A stretch of DNA of 64,000 bases from Parageobacillus caldoxylosilyticus NBRC 107762 (GCF_000632715.1 NZ_BAWO01000001.1:62001-126000); one strand, 5' to 3'; counted from the first letter of the stretch, positions 7,708-17,480 are shown. Notes: generated by a model not told the origin, from the letters alone. Translations and numbers: made by a program.

Positions 7708-9993
7708 TTATGGCAACATGACAGAAAAGGTTCCGTGGTTTTTCACATAAGTATAGCGCACCGCACCATGCTGATCCGTCCGCAAAATAAGCGTATTTCT
7801 TTTCTGCAAACGTTCGATCACGGACGGAGAAGGATGGTGGTAACGGTTATGTTCGCCCACCGAAATGACTGCTATTTTCGGCTGGATTTGGTCCAAAAAT
7901 AATTCTGTTGTCGAAGTGGCGCTTCCATGGTGCGCGACTTTTAACACGTCCGCTTTTAACCGCGGGAATGCGTTAACCAACTCTTTTTCCCCAGCTTCTT
8001 CTATATCCCCCGTAAACAGCCAGGATACGCCGCCAAGTTTTGCATATAATACAATGGAATTATTATTATCCTTGGCATCCGTCGCAGACGGATGGAGAAC
8101 GTAAAAAGAAGTTCCGCCCGCACTCCATCGGTCTCCTCTTGCCACGTTCAACACGTGAATATGTTTTTGCCGCGCAAGTTGAAGGAGTTTTTCCTGCAGC
8201 GGCGAATGGTTTCCATCCCCCTTACTGACTAGCAGCTCCTTGACGGCAAATGTACGTATGATTTCTTCTGCCGCTCCAATATGATCCACGTCTTCGTGTG
8301 TAGTAATCAGCTTATCAAGCGATCTTACTCCGTTTGATTTTAAAAAAGGAATAACAACATCTTTGCCCACGTCCCATTTTCGTTTTCGTTGTTGCCACGT
8401 TTCCCTTTGCTGCGGCAATGTTCCGCCGGTATCAATTAGATACACCGCTTTGCGATAGGGCAATTCGATATAGATGCAGTCTCCTTGTCCGACATCTAAA
8501 AAAACAACCTCGCCATAACGGTCGATATACGGGCTCAACGCATGAAGCGCGATCACGATGAAAACCCATCCGATTCCCCAATAACGCCGCTTCTCCATTT
8601 GCACAAAGGCAACCAAAATGGCCGCAACATAGCCAATGAGCAGAAAAAAAGAAGGGCGGCCGAGCGTAAGCGATAGCGGATAGGAAGAGGAAAACAAGAG
8701 AACAACTTTGTCCGACCAAACAATCACCTTTTGCAGCAACCACATGAAAGGAACGGAAAAAAGCGGATTCATTGCACACACGGCAACGGATATCACAGAA
8801 AGCGGCAAAATAATAAAGGAATAAAGAGGCACAAAAATCATATTAAGAATGATGCCCCATAGCGACATTTCAAAAAAATAGTAGACAAGAAGCGGCAGTG
8901 CGCTCAATTGGGCAATCAACGCCGGCCAGAATAGGCGCCACAGTGCGGAATCGCAGAACATAATCACCCGCGAGGATAAAATAAGGGCAAACGTCACCGT
9001 AAACGATAATTGAAATCCGACATCCCATAACATATAAGGATCCGCGATGAGCATAAGGAGAAAAGCGATGCTTAACGTGTCCAGGGGCGGCAATGTCATC
9101 TTTCGGTAATTGGCTGCTAAAAAGAGCATCGCCGTCAAACAAGCGCGAATCACCGAAGGGGAAGAACCGGTTAACACGACATATACAGGCAGAAGAATCA
9201 GAAGCATAATTGTAGCCGTTTCCCTTGTGAACAAACGAATCAATAGAAAAAATACCGCTCCAACCAACAAGGTGACATGCAACCCGGAAATGGCCAACAA
9301 ATGGATTAAGCCGAGCTTCTGATACCCTTCTAACAGCGCCTCATCCAGCTGTTTCCGCTCTCCATATATCAGCGCCTGCACAATGCCAACCGTTTCCGCC
9401 GGAAAATGGTCTTCAATTTGCCGGATTCCTTTTTCACGAAGAGAAAGAAGCTGTTCGTATATGGTAGGAGAAGAAAGATGGCAGTTTTGTGAAAGGATGG
9501 ATTGTGGGGTTAAAATCCAATGAATGTGGTGAAATCGCAAATAACGGCGGTAATGAAACGCATTGGGGTTGCGCGGCAACGCCGGGCGCTCAAGCGTTCC
9601 CTTCACTTTACAGATGGTTCCGGGAGTCAAAAGCGACGAAAGCAATTGTTTTTCCCTTGAAGACTTTATGTAATACACAAGCTGAAGTTTCTCGCCGTTC
9701 ACATTGACGATAGTCTGCAGCCGATCTCCCTCTATCGTAATAGGGGCAGTCAAACGAAACAAAAATACCGTCATGTTATACGAGAGATGCGTGTTATTTT
9801 GCTGATCCATATAAACGAAATGAAGGTAAAAAAGACAACTCGCAACGACAGAAACAAGAAAGAGGCGCCTTTTGCGGATGAAGAGAAACAAGACATAAAG
9901 AATGAGAAACAGCCAAGCAACAGTAGACCGCGCATAGGCAGCCGTTATGGAAAAAATAGCGGCTACAGCTATATAAACAACATTCCCCCTCAC
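7708..9993 (-). CDS. comEC: ComEC DNA-uptake channel protein
   Basis: 761 residues (Bacillus protein about 776). The order is hydrophobic N-terminus, a soluble OB-like segment, the polytopic Competence domain (blocks GLIHLLAISGLHVTLL, SSPSVIRACLTAML), then a metallo-beta-lactamase-like domain with LDVGQGDCIYIELP, HEDVDHIGA and VAHHGS. The protein forms the membrane channel for single-stranded DNA; the C-terminal domain is a candidate nuclease. The GTG at 9993 is preferred: AAAGGGG lies 7 nt upstream and it starts 35 bp after comEB, while the longer frame would overlap comEB by over 200 bp. Confidence 0.95.
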   Translation of the reverse strand: MRGNVVYIAVAAIFSITAAYARSTVAWLFLILYVLFLFIRKRRLFLVSVVASCLFYLHFVYMDQQNNTHLSYNMTVFLFRLTAPITIEGDRLQTIVNVNGEKLQLVYYIKSSREKQLLSSLLTPGTICKVKGTLERPALPRNPNAFHYRRYLRFHHIHWILTPQSILSQNCHLSSPTIYEQLLSLREKGIRQIEDHFPAETVGIVQALIYGERKQLDEALLEGYQKLGLIHLLAISGLHVTLLVGAVFFLLIRLFTRETATIMLLILLPVYVVLTGSSPSVIRACLTAMLFLAANYRKMTLPPLDTLSIAFLLMLIADPYMLWDVGFQLSFTVTFALILSSRVIMFCDSALWRLFWPALIAQLSALPLLVYYFFEMSLWGIILNMIFVPLYSFIILPLSVISVAVCAMNPLFSVPFMWLLQKVIVWSDKVVLLFSSSYPLSLTLGRPSFFLLIGYVAAILVAFVQMEKRRYWGIGWVFIVIALHALSPYIDRYGEVVFLDVGQGDCIYIELPYRKAVYLIDTGGTLPQQRETWQQRKRKWDVGKDVVIPFLKSNGVRSLDKLITTHEDVDHIGAAEEIIRTFAVKELLVSKGDGNHSPLQEKLLQLARQKHIHVLNVARGDRWSAGGTSFYVLHPSATDAKDNNNSIVLYAKLGGVSWLFTGDIEEAGEKELVNAFPRLKADVLKVAHHGSATSTTELFLDQIQPKIAVISVGEHNRYHHPSPSVIERLQKRNTLILRTDQHGAVRYTYVKNHGTFSVMLP

Positions 9994-10027
9994 GTCTGCG
10001 CCCCTTTCTATGCATGATTCCGTCTGT

Positions 10028-10483
10028 TTATTTTTGTAAAAGTGACAATATTTTTTGATCGAATGGCACCTGTTGTACGTGGACTTCCGCTTGTTCAAAC
10101 AACTCAAGCGCATATGGATGGTTTTTATAATCTTTCGCATAATATACGGCGCGAATTCCGCTTTGAATGATTGCCTTGCAGCAATGCAAGCACGGAAAAT
10201 GCGTGACATACATTTCTGCTCCCTCTGTCGGGACGCCAAACTTGGCGCATTGCAAAATCGCATTCATTTCCGCGTGGATGGTACGAACACAATGTCCATC
10301 AATAACGTAACATCCCTCATCAATACAATGGGCGCCGCCAGCGATCGAACCGTTGTATCCTCCGGCAATAATCCGCTTATCACGGACGATCGTCGCCCCC
10401 ACTGCCAGCCGTGTGCATGTGCTGCGCAAGGCTAGCAAATGGCTTTGTGCCATAAAATATTGATCCCATGTAATCCGCTTCAT
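10028..10483 (-). CDS. comEB: ComEB, deoxycytidylate deaminase family
   Basis: 151 residues. The zinc motif HAEMNAI and the paired cysteines in PCLHC are those of dCMP/cytidine deaminases, which convert dCMP to dUMP. It lies between comEA and comEC as in Bacillus, where it is dispensable for transformation. The ATG at 10483 (MKRITWDQYFMAQ) is chosen over 10537 because GGGGGAG lies 5 nt upstream and known homologues begin here. Some Bacillus versions are longer at the C-terminus. Confidence 0.94.
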   Translation of the reverse strand: MKRITWDQYFMAQSHLLALRSTCTRLAVGATIVRDKRIIAGGYNGSIAGGAHCIDEGCYVIDGHCVRTIHAEMNAILQCAKFGVPTEGAEMYVTHFPCLHCCKAIIQSGIRAVYYAKDYKNHPYALELFEQAEVHVQQVPFDQKILSLLQK

Positions 10484-10587
10484 ATTTTCTCCCCCGCTTG
10501 TCCATTGCAAATCGGTTTTTTCATGTTTATATGACATGTGGGCATATTTTTAGTGTAATCGCACAGCCAGCAACGCGTCAACGCCCG

Positions 10588-11202
10588 TTATGGCACAACA
10601 ATATACTCTTTTATCTTTTCGAGCGTCTTTTCGCCAATGCCTGTCACGTTTAATAAGTCTTCCGTCTTTTGAAAAGGGCCATGCTCTTCGCGGTACGCAA
10701 TAATCGCCTGCGCTTTTGTTTTTCCAATCCCCGGAAGCTGGGATATTTCTTGCTCTGATGCGGTGTTAATATAAATTTTATTGGAATCATCCGCCTGGAG
10801 CGATGGGACAGCGGAAGGCGCATTCGTTTCTTCTCGCACCGGCACGTAAATCATCATTTCATCATGCACCTTCGCCGCTAAATTTACCTTTGTCTCGTCT
10901 GCTTCCCTTGTAAATCCTCCCGCTAAAGCGACGACATCATTCACCCTCGCCGTGTTCCGTATTTCATACACCCCCGGGTGCACAACCGCTCCCTTTATAT
11001 CAACCATTACTGTCTTTGTTTCCTCTTTTCTTTCCTGCACTGCATCCGGAACATGTTGTTTTACTTCCAATATCGGCTCCTGTTCTTTTTCCGCTATTTC
11101 GTTATTTCTAAACAGCATAATGGCGCCGGCGGCTAACAGCACCAAAAGCAAGCCGTACCATCTTTTATCATATTTTTTGATCGTTTCCCACACGGGCATC
11201 AT
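10588..11202 (-). CDS. comEA: ComEA competence DNA receptor
   Basis: 204 residues. One N-terminal transmembrane helix (about residues 14-31), an acidic linker, an SLBB-like domain (VMVDIKGAVVHPGVYEI...) and a C-terminal helix-hairpin-helix pair (ISQLPGIGKTKAQAIIAYREEHGPF is the clearest part) that binds double-stranded DNA outside the membrane. First gene of comEA-comEB-comEC. The start is uncertain: ATG codons at 11202 and 11199 abut GGAAAGG, and GTG at 11193 has better spacing. It is divergent from comER across about 90 bp; no convincing ComK box was seen there. Confidence 0.95.
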   Translation of the reverse strand: MMPVWETIKKYDKRWYGLLLVLLAAGAIMLFRNNEIAEKEQEPILEVKQHVPDAVQERKEETKTVMVDIKGAVVHPGVYEIRNTARVNDVVALAGGFTREADETKVNLAAKVHDEMMIYVPVREETNAPSAVPSLQADDSNKIYINTASEQEISQLPGIGKTKAQAIIAYREEHGPFQKTEDLLNVTGIGEKTLEKIKEYIVVP

Positions 11203-11291
11203 CCTTTCCGTTTAGTCATAAAATAGATAAAGCGCTCATACATATCGTTGAAGAGACATATAGGTAATGCCAGGGAGGGGGGAAGCAAAGC

Positions 11292-12113
11292 ATGAAAATT
11301 GGCGTTATTGGCACGGGAAATATGGGAAGGATTTTAATTGAGGCATTTCTCGAATCGGGTGCGGTCAAGGAAGATGAGCTGATTATTACGAACCGCACAT
11401 TGAAAAAAGCGTTAGACATAAAGCAGACTTATTCCGGTGTATGCGTTGTTGCCAGCGCAGAAGAAGTGGTGCAACGGGCAACAATCGTATTTTTATGCGT
11501 AAAACCGTTAGATATTCACCCCCTTTTACAACGATTATCTTCCTTTTGGACAAAGAAACATTGTCTCATATCCATCACCAGTCCGATTAGCGTAGAGCAG
11601 CTCGAAGCTGTCGTACCTTGCCAGGTTGTTCGTGTCATTCCAAGCATTACAAACCGCGCGTTCGCCGGCAGCACGCTGATCACAGTTGGAAAACGCTGCT
11701 CTTTGCAATGCCGAAACTATATTGAAACACTGTTCCGTCACATTTCTACACCTTCTTATATCGACGATGAAATTACGCGGATCGCTTCTGATATCGCGAG
11801 CTGTGGCCCCGCCTTTTTCAGCTATTTGTTGCAGCGTTTTATCGATGCGGCCGTTGCAAAAACCGCAATCACAAAAGAGCAGGCAACAGCATTGACAACG
11901 GACATGATCATCGGACTAGGGGAGCTACTGAAGCATAATCTTTACACACTTCCGACACTACAGGAAAAAGTTTGCGTCAAAGGAGGCATTACTGGAGAAG
12001 GAATCGCAGTACTGGAAAAAGAAATGAAAGGGGTATTTGAGGAAGTATTCGATAAAACACATGAAAAATTTAAAGACGACATCGAAAAAGTAAAAAAGCA
12101 ATTTGGTTGTTAA
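11292..12113 (+). CDS. comER: ComER, pyrroline-5-carboxylate reductase-like protein
   Basis: 273 residues. The Rossmann motif GVIGTGNMG at residues 4-12 and the C-terminal P5C reductase dimerisation region (ASCGPAFFSYLLQRF, VKGGITGEGIAVLE) place it in the ProC family. In Bacillus it lies opposite the comE operon and has been linked to sporulation and biofilm control rather than proline synthesis; the true substrate is unclear. GGAGGGGGG precedes the ATG. It ends 185 bp before convergent yqeM, a gap that holds a long inverted repeat. Confidence 0.9.
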   Translation: MKIGVIGTGNMGRILIEAFLESGAVKEDELIITNRTLKKALDIKQTYSGVCVVASAEEVVQRATIVFLCVKPLDIHPLLQRLSSFWTKKHCLISITSPISVEQLEAVVPCQVVRVIPSITNRAFAGSTLITVGKRCSLQCRNYIETLFRHISTPSYIDDEITRIASDIASCGPAFFSYLLQRFIDAAVAKTAITKEQATALTTDMIIGLGELLKHNLYTLPTLQEKVCVKGGITGEGIAVLEKEMKGVFEEVFDKTHEKFKDDIEKVKKQFGC

Positions 12114-12192
12114 ATTCGACAAGAAAAGAAAAAATCCTGCCTAAACTTCAAAAAGTGTTGGATGAAAATGAAAACTGCACTCATCGATCATA

Positions 12193-12251
12193 AGCTTTTC
12201 GGCCAAAGCCCGATAAAGACATGGACTGCTCTGGGCTTTGGCCGAAAAGCT
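12193..12251. terminator. Long inverted repeat between convergent comER and yqeM
   Basis: Two perfect 19-bp arms (AGCTTTTCGGCCAAAGCCC and its complement) with a 21-nt loop, and a further CCTGC/GCAGG pair outside. It probably stops transcription from both sides, although no long T-run follows. The rest of 12114-12298 holds nothing else I recognise. Confidence 0.6.
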
Positions 12252-12298
12252 AAAATAGCAGGCGCGGCACGTTATCTTTTGCAGAAACGGCCGTCATT

Positions 12299-13042
12299 TT
12301 ATTTTTGTGCAACAAAGAAAATGCGTTCAGACGTTTCCGTTGGTGCTTCGTCAGTAAAGTCCGCAGTTATTTCCAGCACCGTAAATCCCGCTTCCGTTAA
12401 CCATTGTTGATACTGAATCACTTCGTAAGTGCGCTGCTGATGGAACTCATCGTACCGCTCATATTTTCCATCGCCGCCGCGGACAAAAAATGTCAGCTCA
12501 TGCTCAACGCTATGCGGAAAGGAAAGCGGGTAGCACGACCAAATATAACTGATTTCTTCATCATTGCTGGTAAACAAGGCATCGCGAAAAACGCAATCCA
12601 TTTTATACGGTGAATGAACGTCAAATAACAGCAAGCCGTCTTTGCGCAGCAGTTTATAAATACAGGAAAATGTTTGCTGCACTTCTCTTTCTTCTAATAA
12701 ATAGTTAAGGGAATCGCAAAATATCGTCGCACAGTCAAAGTCGGAAAATCCCTGGAGATCCGTCATGTTTTGCTGAAAAAATTCAACTGTTACCTGCTGC
12801 GCTTCCGCTTTGGCTTGTGCAACCGCGAGCATATTTTCCGATAAATCGACACCGGTAACGGCAAATCCTGCTTTTGCCAATCGAATCGCCAACTCTCCGG
12901 TGCCGCACCCAATATCGAGAATGCGAGCTGCACCGCGACGCCCATATTGCTGCAGTTTATGTTGCACAAATGATTGCCACGCATCGTACGGCGCTTCTTC
13001 CATTAACGTATCGTACCAATAAGCAGATGACTCATATGTCAT
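12299..13042 (-). CDS. yqeM: YqeM, class I SAM-dependent methyltransferase
   Basis: 247 residues. Motif I LDIGCGTGELAI lies near residues 41-52, the acidic end of strand 2 is in TGVDLSENML, and motif IV lies near TIFCDSLNYL, so the SAM fold is clear. The methyl acceptor is unknown. It is the last gene of the yqeG operon, and its ATG overlaps the rsfS stop as ATGA, indicating translational coupling; no separate ribosome site is evident. Confidence 0.9.
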   Translation of the reverse strand: MTYESSAYWYDTLMEEAPYDAWQSFVQHKLQQYGRRGAARILDIGCGTGELAIRLAKAGFAVTGVDLSENMLAVAQAKAEAQQVTVEFFQQNMTDLQGFSDFDCATIFCDSLNYLLEEREVQQTFSCIYKLLRKDGLLLFDVHSPYKMDCVFRDALFTSNDEEISYIWSCYPLSFPHSVEHELTFFVRGGDGKYERYDEFHQQRTYEVIQYQQWLTEAGFTVLEITADFTDEAPTETSERIFFVAQK

Positions 13043-13395
13043 TGCTGCAACACGCTCGCCACATCTTCAAGCGGCGCATCTCCCCATAAACGCTCTAAAT
13101 TATAATAACTGCGTTCTTCCTTATCAAAAACATGGACAACAATATCGCCTAAGTCGACCAACACCCATTTCGCCTCATGAAAACCTTCGATTCGTTTCAC
13201 CGGGATATGGTGTTCTTCCGCTTTTTCTTTTATTTCCCGCGCAATCGCCTGTACTTGTTTTTCCGAATTGCCATGACAAATAACAAAATAATCGGCGACA
13301 AGGGAAATTCCTTTCATATTAAGGACAACGATGTTTTCTGCTTTTTTATCGTCAGCCGCGCGAACCACTAAGCTCAATAGTTCCTGTTCCGTCAT
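13039..13395 (-). CDS. rsfS: Ribosomal silencing factor RsfS
   Basis: 118 residues, the same length as Bacillus RsfS. Conserved blocks GISLVADYFVICHGNS, RIEGFHEAKWVLVDLGDIVVHVF and YYNLERLWGDAP are present. RsfS binds ribosomal protein L14 and blocks 30S-50S joining, in stationary phase or during assembly. The ATG at 13395 overlaps the yqeK stop as ATGA and has AAAGGGGG upstream; the ATG at 13404 sits on that site and is disfavoured. Confidence 0.95.
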   Translation of the reverse strand: MTEQELLSLVVRAADDKKAENIVVLNMKGISLVADYFVICHGNSEKQVQAIAREIKEKAEEHHIPVKRIEGFHEAKWVLVDLGDIVVHVFDKEERSYYNLERLWGDAPLEDVASVLQQ

Positions 13396-13970
13396 TTTTC
13401 CCATTCCCCCTTTATTTCCATTATTAAAGAATTATAGGTGTGAATCGTATCCGGGTAAATAAGCTGATTTTTCTTCAATAAAAATTGAATGGTGTTTTGC
13501 ACTGCTCTGATTAGCGCTTTATTCAAATCTTGTTTGGCAAGGTCGCGGACTTCCTCCACCCCTGGGAATATACGCCCAGGTTCAATATAATCAGCCAGGT
13601 AAACGACCTTTTCCAATACCGTCATATTGGCGCGGCCGGATGTATGATAACGAATCGCATTTAATATTTCTTCATCGCTAATGCCGACTTCCGTTTTCAC
13701 CAAATAGGCGCCGACTGGCGCATGCCATAGTTCGGTGTTATAGGAGAGCAAATCTTTTGGCATATTTTGCTCCAAAATAATTTGTTTCATTTCTTCTTTT
13801 GGCCGAAACTTGGCATAATCATGAAAAATCGCTGCCAACTCTGCTTTTTTTACATCAGCTCCATATCGCTTCGCCAGCTCGATCGCTGTTTCCATGACGC
13901 CAATCGTATGCTGGTAGCGGTGTTCAGTCAATTGCTTTTTAACGATAGTTAACGCTTCTTGTCGCTCCAT
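13392..13970 (-). CDS. yqeK: YqeK, HD-domain diadenosine tetraphosphate hydrolase
   Basis: 192 residues of HD fold: the first histidine in [11 protein letters not shown], the HD pair in [10 protein letters not shown], further histidines in [10 protein letters not shown] and AIRYHTSGR, and the aspartate in [10 protein letters not shown] bind the metal centre. YqeK proteins hydrolyse Ap4A symmetrically to ADP (family knowledge). The ATG at 13970 has GAGGAG 10 nt upstream and overlaps nadD by 32 bp; the 13988 start has no ribosome site. Confidence 0.93.
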   Translation of the reverse strand: MERQEALTIVKKQLTEHRYQHTIGVMETAIELAKRYGADVKKAELAAIFHDYAKFRPKEEMKQIILEQNMPKDLLSYNTELWHAPVGAYLVKTEVGISDEEILNAIRYHTSGRANMTVLEKVVYLADYIEPGRIFPGVEEVRDLAKQDLNKALIRAVQNTIQFLLKKNQLIYPDTIHTYNSLIMEIKGEWEK

Positions 13971-14529
13971 ATAACTTCTTCTCCTCAATGTAAAGTCTTA
14001 CGCATTCCGGTACTAAGTAGCGAATGGTTTGTCCGTTTCTTACCCGCTCGCGAATAAAAGAAGAAGAAACAGAAAACTGCGGTGCTTCCACTTCGATAAT
14101 CGGATAGGTTGTTTCCATGGAAAAGCCAGGGCGTTTGACGCCGACAAATGTCACTAACTTGATTAGTTCATTGATGTTATACCAGTTCGGCAAATATTCA
14201 ACCATATCCGCACCAATAATAAAATAAAATTCATCATTCGGATGCATAGAAAGAAGTTGACGCACCGTATCATACGTATAGGAAGGTCCTTCTCTTTCCA
14301 GCTCGATCGTTTCGATATGAAAGTGCGGATGACCGGCAATCGCTAATTCAAGCATGCGCAAACGATCTTCACTTCTTGTCACTTGTTCATGTTGTTTGTG
14401 AGGTGGGATCCGGTTTGGCATAAACCAAATTTCCGACAACTGAAGGGCGTGCAGTACTTCGTTCGCCATTAATAAATGCCCGCAGTGAGGCGGATCAAAC
14501 GTCCCTCCAAAAATACCAATTTTTCTCAT
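13939..14529 (-). CDS. nadD: Nicotinate-nucleotide adenylyltransferase
   Basis: 196 residues. The nucleotidyltransferase signature [11 protein letters not shown] spans residues 8-18, and the second signature with the ISSSFIRE-type S-S-S-x-I-R is present as [11 protein letters not shown]. The enzyme adenylates nicotinate mononucleotide, the penultimate step of NAD synthesis, in the cytoplasm. GGAGGGAAG precedes the ATG. It is co-transcribed with yqeI upstream (about 40 bp) and overlaps yqeK, an order kept throughout Bacillus. Confidence 0.97.
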   Translation of the reverse strand: MRKIGIFGGTFDPPHCGHLLMANEVLHALQLSEIWFMPNRIPPHKQHEQVTRSEDRLRMLELAIAGHPHFHIETIELEREGPSYTYDTVRQLLSMHPNDEFYFIIGADMVEYLPNWYNINELIKLVTFVGVKRPGFSMETTYPIIEVEAPQFSVSSSFIRERVRNGQTIRYLVPECVRLYIEEKKLYGATRSVNYR

Positions 14530-14568
14530 CGTTCTTCCCTCCGCCGTCTCTATATGCGGCTTTGCTGT

Positions 14569-14862
14569 TTAGCGCGGTAACACAATTTGCTTGTTTTCTT
14601 TTGATTCTTTATACAATACAATTGTATTCCCAATTACTTGTACAAGTTCCGCTCCCGCCCCTTGTGCAAGCTGATCGGCGACAACATGGCGATCTTCTTC
14701 GCAGTTTTGCAGCACGCTTACTTTAATCAGCTCGCGCGCTTCCAGCGCATCGACAATTTGTTTAATCATATTTTCGTTTACTCCGCCTTTTCCAACTTGG
14801 AATATCGGTTTCAAATGATGAGCTTTCGCCCGCAAAAACCGCTTTTGTTTTCCTGTTAACAT
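14569..14862 (-). CDS. yqeI: YhbY/YqeI-type CRM-domain RNA-binding protein
   Basis: 97 residues, a single CRM domain (LTGKQKRFLRAKAHHLKPIFQVGKGGV... with the GxxG-type loop). Members associate with pre-50S particles. TAGGAGGTAACC precedes the ATG, 4 bp after the aroE stop, consistent with an operon role in ribosome assembly alongside yqeH and rsfS. Confidence 0.94.
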   Translation of the reverse strand: MLTGKQKRFLRAKAHHLKPIFQVGKGGVNENMIKQIVDALEARELIKVSVLQNCEEDRHVVADQLAQGAGAELVQVIGNTIVLYKESKENKQIVLPR

Positions 14863-14866
14863 TAGG

Positions 14867-15700
14867 TTACCTCCTAAGCTGTTCCATCACAATTTTTTTC
14901 ATCCGCTCTACATCCGGAAATATTCCTGTCCACTTTTCAAACGCCAGCGCTCCTTGATAAATAAACATACCGACGCCGTTTTGCACAATGGCATTGCGCT
15001 CCCGTGCTTCCTTTAACCATTTTGTTTCTAGCGGATTATAAATAATGTCGGAAACAATCGTTCCTTCTTTCAGGTTGGCAAGCGATAGCGGCATTTCTTC
15101 CATGTTTGGATACATGCCGACCGACGTTGTATTAATCACAATATCATATTCCCCTAAACGTTGTTCCGCTTCATTTAGAGAATAAGCGGCTGATGAAACT
15201 GCAGCATCGCCTTCCTCAATAAGCTGTTTTGCTTTGGGTACCGTGCGGTTGCAAATATCGATCTGTTTTGCCCCGCGATCGATAAGCGAAAAATAAATTC
15301 CTCTTGCCGCTCCACCGGCGCCGATGAGCAAGATGCGCTTGTCCTTGATTTCGACGTTTGTTTCTTCTTCGAGCGCCCGGACGTATCCAGGGCCATCTGT
15401 ATTATAACCGATTAAGCGTCCATTTTCATTGACGATCGTGTTCACAGCACCGATGCGGCGCGCCTCTGCATCGATATCATCGAGCAACGGCATGACAGCT
15501 GTTTTGTGAGGGATCGTTACATTTAACCCGGCAATCCCGAGAGCCCTCACCCCGGCGACAGCATCCTTCAAGTATTCCGGTTCTACATGAAAGGCATGAT
15601 AGTGGGCGGCGATGTTCATATGACGAAACGCATCGTTATGCATAAGCGGCGACAAAGAATGATGAACCGGACAGCCAAACAGCGCGTATAGTTTTTCCAT
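14867..15700 (-). CDS. aroE: Shikimate dehydrogenase
   Basis: 277 residues. The shikimate-binding S-x-S (HSLSPLMHN, near residues 15-17), the catalytic lysine in LNVTIPHK, the dinucleotide motif GAGGAARG and the NTTSVGM segment are all present. It reduces 3-dehydroshikimate to shikimate with NADPH. GAGGGGAGAAA precedes the ATG. It lies inside the ribosome-assembly operon, as in Bacillus, where the gene is named aroD. Confidence 0.96.
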   Translation of the reverse strand: MEKLYALFGCPVHHSLSPLMHNDAFRHMNIAAHYHAFHVEPEYLKDAVAGVRALGIAGLNVTIPHKTAVMPLLDDIDAEARRIGAVNTIVNENGRLIGYNTDGPGYVRALEEETNVEIKDKRILLIGAGGAARGIYFSLIDRGAKQIDICNRTVPKAKQLIEEGDAAVSSAAYSLNEAEQRLGEYDIVINTTSVGMYPNMEEMPLSLANLKEGTIVSDIIYNPLETKWLKEARERNAIVQNGVGMFIYQGALAFEKWTGIFPDVERMKKIVMEQLRR

Positions 15701-15736
15701 TTTCTCCCCTCCCGTTTATGATGCTTACACAGGCCA

Positions 15737-16846
15737 CTAAATCAATGATTTTCTGATGAAAATGTCGACTCCTTTTGGGGCATAGGCAATCACTTGCGCT
15801 CCTGGATCATGGCAAGTTACCCAGCCAAGCCCGGAAAATACGATATCGGTTTTTCGTTCTTTGATGGTAAATGCATGCGCCTCTAGTGGCGGAAATTCCG
15901 CGGCATAATGTTTGTTTGGCGGCGAAAGAAGCTCGCCTAATTGACTGGCATATAATGCATCTGCTTTTTCTAACTTTGTCCGATGAATCAGTAATTCATT
16001 GGAAAAGTAACAGACGAAAGGCCGACGTCCTCCTTTGATGTAGTCAAGCCGGGCAAGGCCGCCGAAAAATAACGTTTGCTGTTCATTTAACTGATATACC
16101 CGAGGATGGATTTCCCGCTTTGGCGTAATGGTTTTTAAATCTTTTTTATCCACAAAGTGCGCCATCTGGTGATGGTTAATAATTCCCGGCGTATCGTAAA
16201 GCGTAGCTCCATCCTCTAATGGAATTTCGATCATATCTAACGTTGTTCCCGGAAAATAAGAAGTAGTAATGACATTGCCTTTGCCTGTGACTTCTTGAAT
16301 AATCCGGTTAATAAACGTCGATTTCCCGACATTCGTGCAGCCAACGACATACACATCTTTGCCGAACCGGTATTTCTCGATGGCTTCCATCACTTTCGCC
16401 ATTCCGATTCCTTTCACCGCGCTCACTAAACAAATATCAACCGGTCTTAAACCGAGGTCGTTTGCCGACTGCTTCATCCAGTGAATCAGCTTCGGGTATT
16501 TCACGGATTTCGGAAGTAAATCTACTTTATTACCAACAAGCAAGATCGGATTATTGACTGCAAATCGATGCAAACCTGGAAGCCAGCTTCCATTAAAGTC
16601 AAAAATATCGACGATTTTAACGATTAGTGCGTCCGATTGTCCGATACGGTGCAAAATTTTTAAAAAATCATCATCAGTCAGAGAAACATCTTGTACTTCA
16701 TTATAATGTTTCAAACGAAAACAACGCTGACAAATGACTTCTTCTTTCTCTAGCGCACTCTCCGGGGCGTATCCAGGCTTTGTTTGATCCTCCGATTGGA
16801 TGACTGCTCCGCAACCAATGCAACGAATTTGTTGTTCCACCATCAT
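15737..16846 (-). CDS. yqeH: YqeH, circularly permuted ribosome-assembly GTPase
   Basis: 369 residues. An N-terminal treble-clef zinc finger (CIGC near residues 9-12 and CQRC near 39-42) precedes a GTPase whose motifs appear in permuted order: NKVD (G4), then GCTNVGKST (G1), then DTPG (G3). YqeH is needed for 30S assembly. The start is ambiguous: ATG 16846 (overlapping the yqeG stop), ATG 16843 or GTG 16840 all follow GGGAGG, and the later ones have better spacing. Confidence 0.95.
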   Translation of the reverse strand: MMVEQQIRCIGCGAVIQSEDQTKPGYAPESALEKEEVICQRCFRLKHYNEVQDVSLTDDDFLKILHRIGQSDALIVKIVDIFDFNGSWLPGLHRFAVNNPILLVGNKVDLLPKSVKYPKLIHWMKQSANDLGLRPVDICLVSAVKGIGMAKVMEAIEKYRFGKDVYVVGCTNVGKSTFINRIIQEVTGKGNVITTSYFPGTTLDMIEIPLEDGATLYDTPGIINHHQMAHFVDKKDLKTITPKREIHPRVYQLNEQQTLFFGGLARLDYIKGGRRPFVCYFSNELLIHRTKLEKADALYASQLGELLSPPNKHYAAEFPPLEAHAFTIKERKTDIVFSGLGWVTCHDPGAQVIAYAPKGVDIFIRKSLI

Positions 16847-17367
16847 TCCTCCCAGTAAACCATCCCTTTTTTACGCATCATATTTAAAATTTTCCGTTCT
16901 ATCTTGCGATTAAATCGGGTCCACAGTCCGTCTGTCTGCGCGACAGGAACGACCAAAATCGTATTTAACCCCAAACGATTGCCGCCAAATACATCTGTCA
17001 GCAATTGATCGCCAATCACAACCACTTCCTCTTTGCGCAATTGCATCGTCGCTAATGCCTTTTGAAAGGCACGCGTCAGCGGCTTTCGGGCTTCAAAAAT
17101 AAAGGGAATTCCAAGCGGTTCCGCAAAAGATTGCACCCGCCTTTTGTTATTATTCGATACAATCATCACCTTAATGCCTTCCTGCTTCATCTTTTCAAAC
17201 CACTCTGTTAGCTCTGGAGTAGCGCACGGCCGATCCCATTCGACAAGCGTATTATCCAAATCGGTAATGATCCCTTTAATCCCTTTCTCTTTTAACTCGC
17301 TAGGGGTGATATCCAATACGCGTTTGACAAACTGATTTGGCAAAAAATAATGAAACACACCAATCAC
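16843..17367 (-). CDS. yqeG: YqeG, HAD-superfamily phosphatase
   Basis: 174 residues of the YqeG (IIIA) HAD subfamily. Motif I ITDLDNTLVEWD carries the nucleophile and acid/base aspartates, VIVSNNN is motif II, and VIGDQLLTDVFGGN is motif III/IV. It may act on phosphatidylglycerophosphate or a related phosphate ester, but the substrate is not shown by sequence. First gene of an eight-gene operon. Either GTG at 17367 or the later GTG at 17358 could start it; both have an AAGGTG-like site upstream. Confidence 0.93.
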   Translation of the reverse strand: MIGVFHYFLPNQFVKRVLDITPSELKEKGIKGIITDLDNTLVEWDRPCATPELTEWFEKMKQEGIKVMIVSNNNKRRVQSFAEPLGIPFIFEARKPLTRAFQKALATMQLRKEEVVVIGDQLLTDVFGGNRLGLNTILVVPVAQTDGLWTRFNRKIERKILNMMRKKGMVYWEE

Positions 17368-17399
17368 CTTACCTTTTGGCCTTTTCTTTGCCTTTCCTC

Positions 17400-17428
17400 A
17401 TCATACATAATTTTTGTGTACCTTTCAA
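17400..17428 (-). promoter_or_regulatory. Sigma-A promoter of the yqeG operon
   Basis: On the minus strand TTGAAA, a 17-bp spacer and TATGAT, about 33 bp upstream of yqeG. The DnaA-box cluster starts about 50 bp further upstream. Confidence 0.75.
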
Positions 17429-17480
17429 AACAAACTTTGACAAATATATACACAGAAAAAAATTTTTTCGACAAAATCCC

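Noticed and set aside
9994-10263. A 90-residue N-terminal extension of comEC
   Set aside because: It overlaps comEB by more than 200 bp and has no ribosome site; GTG 9993 has a good site and gives the known start.
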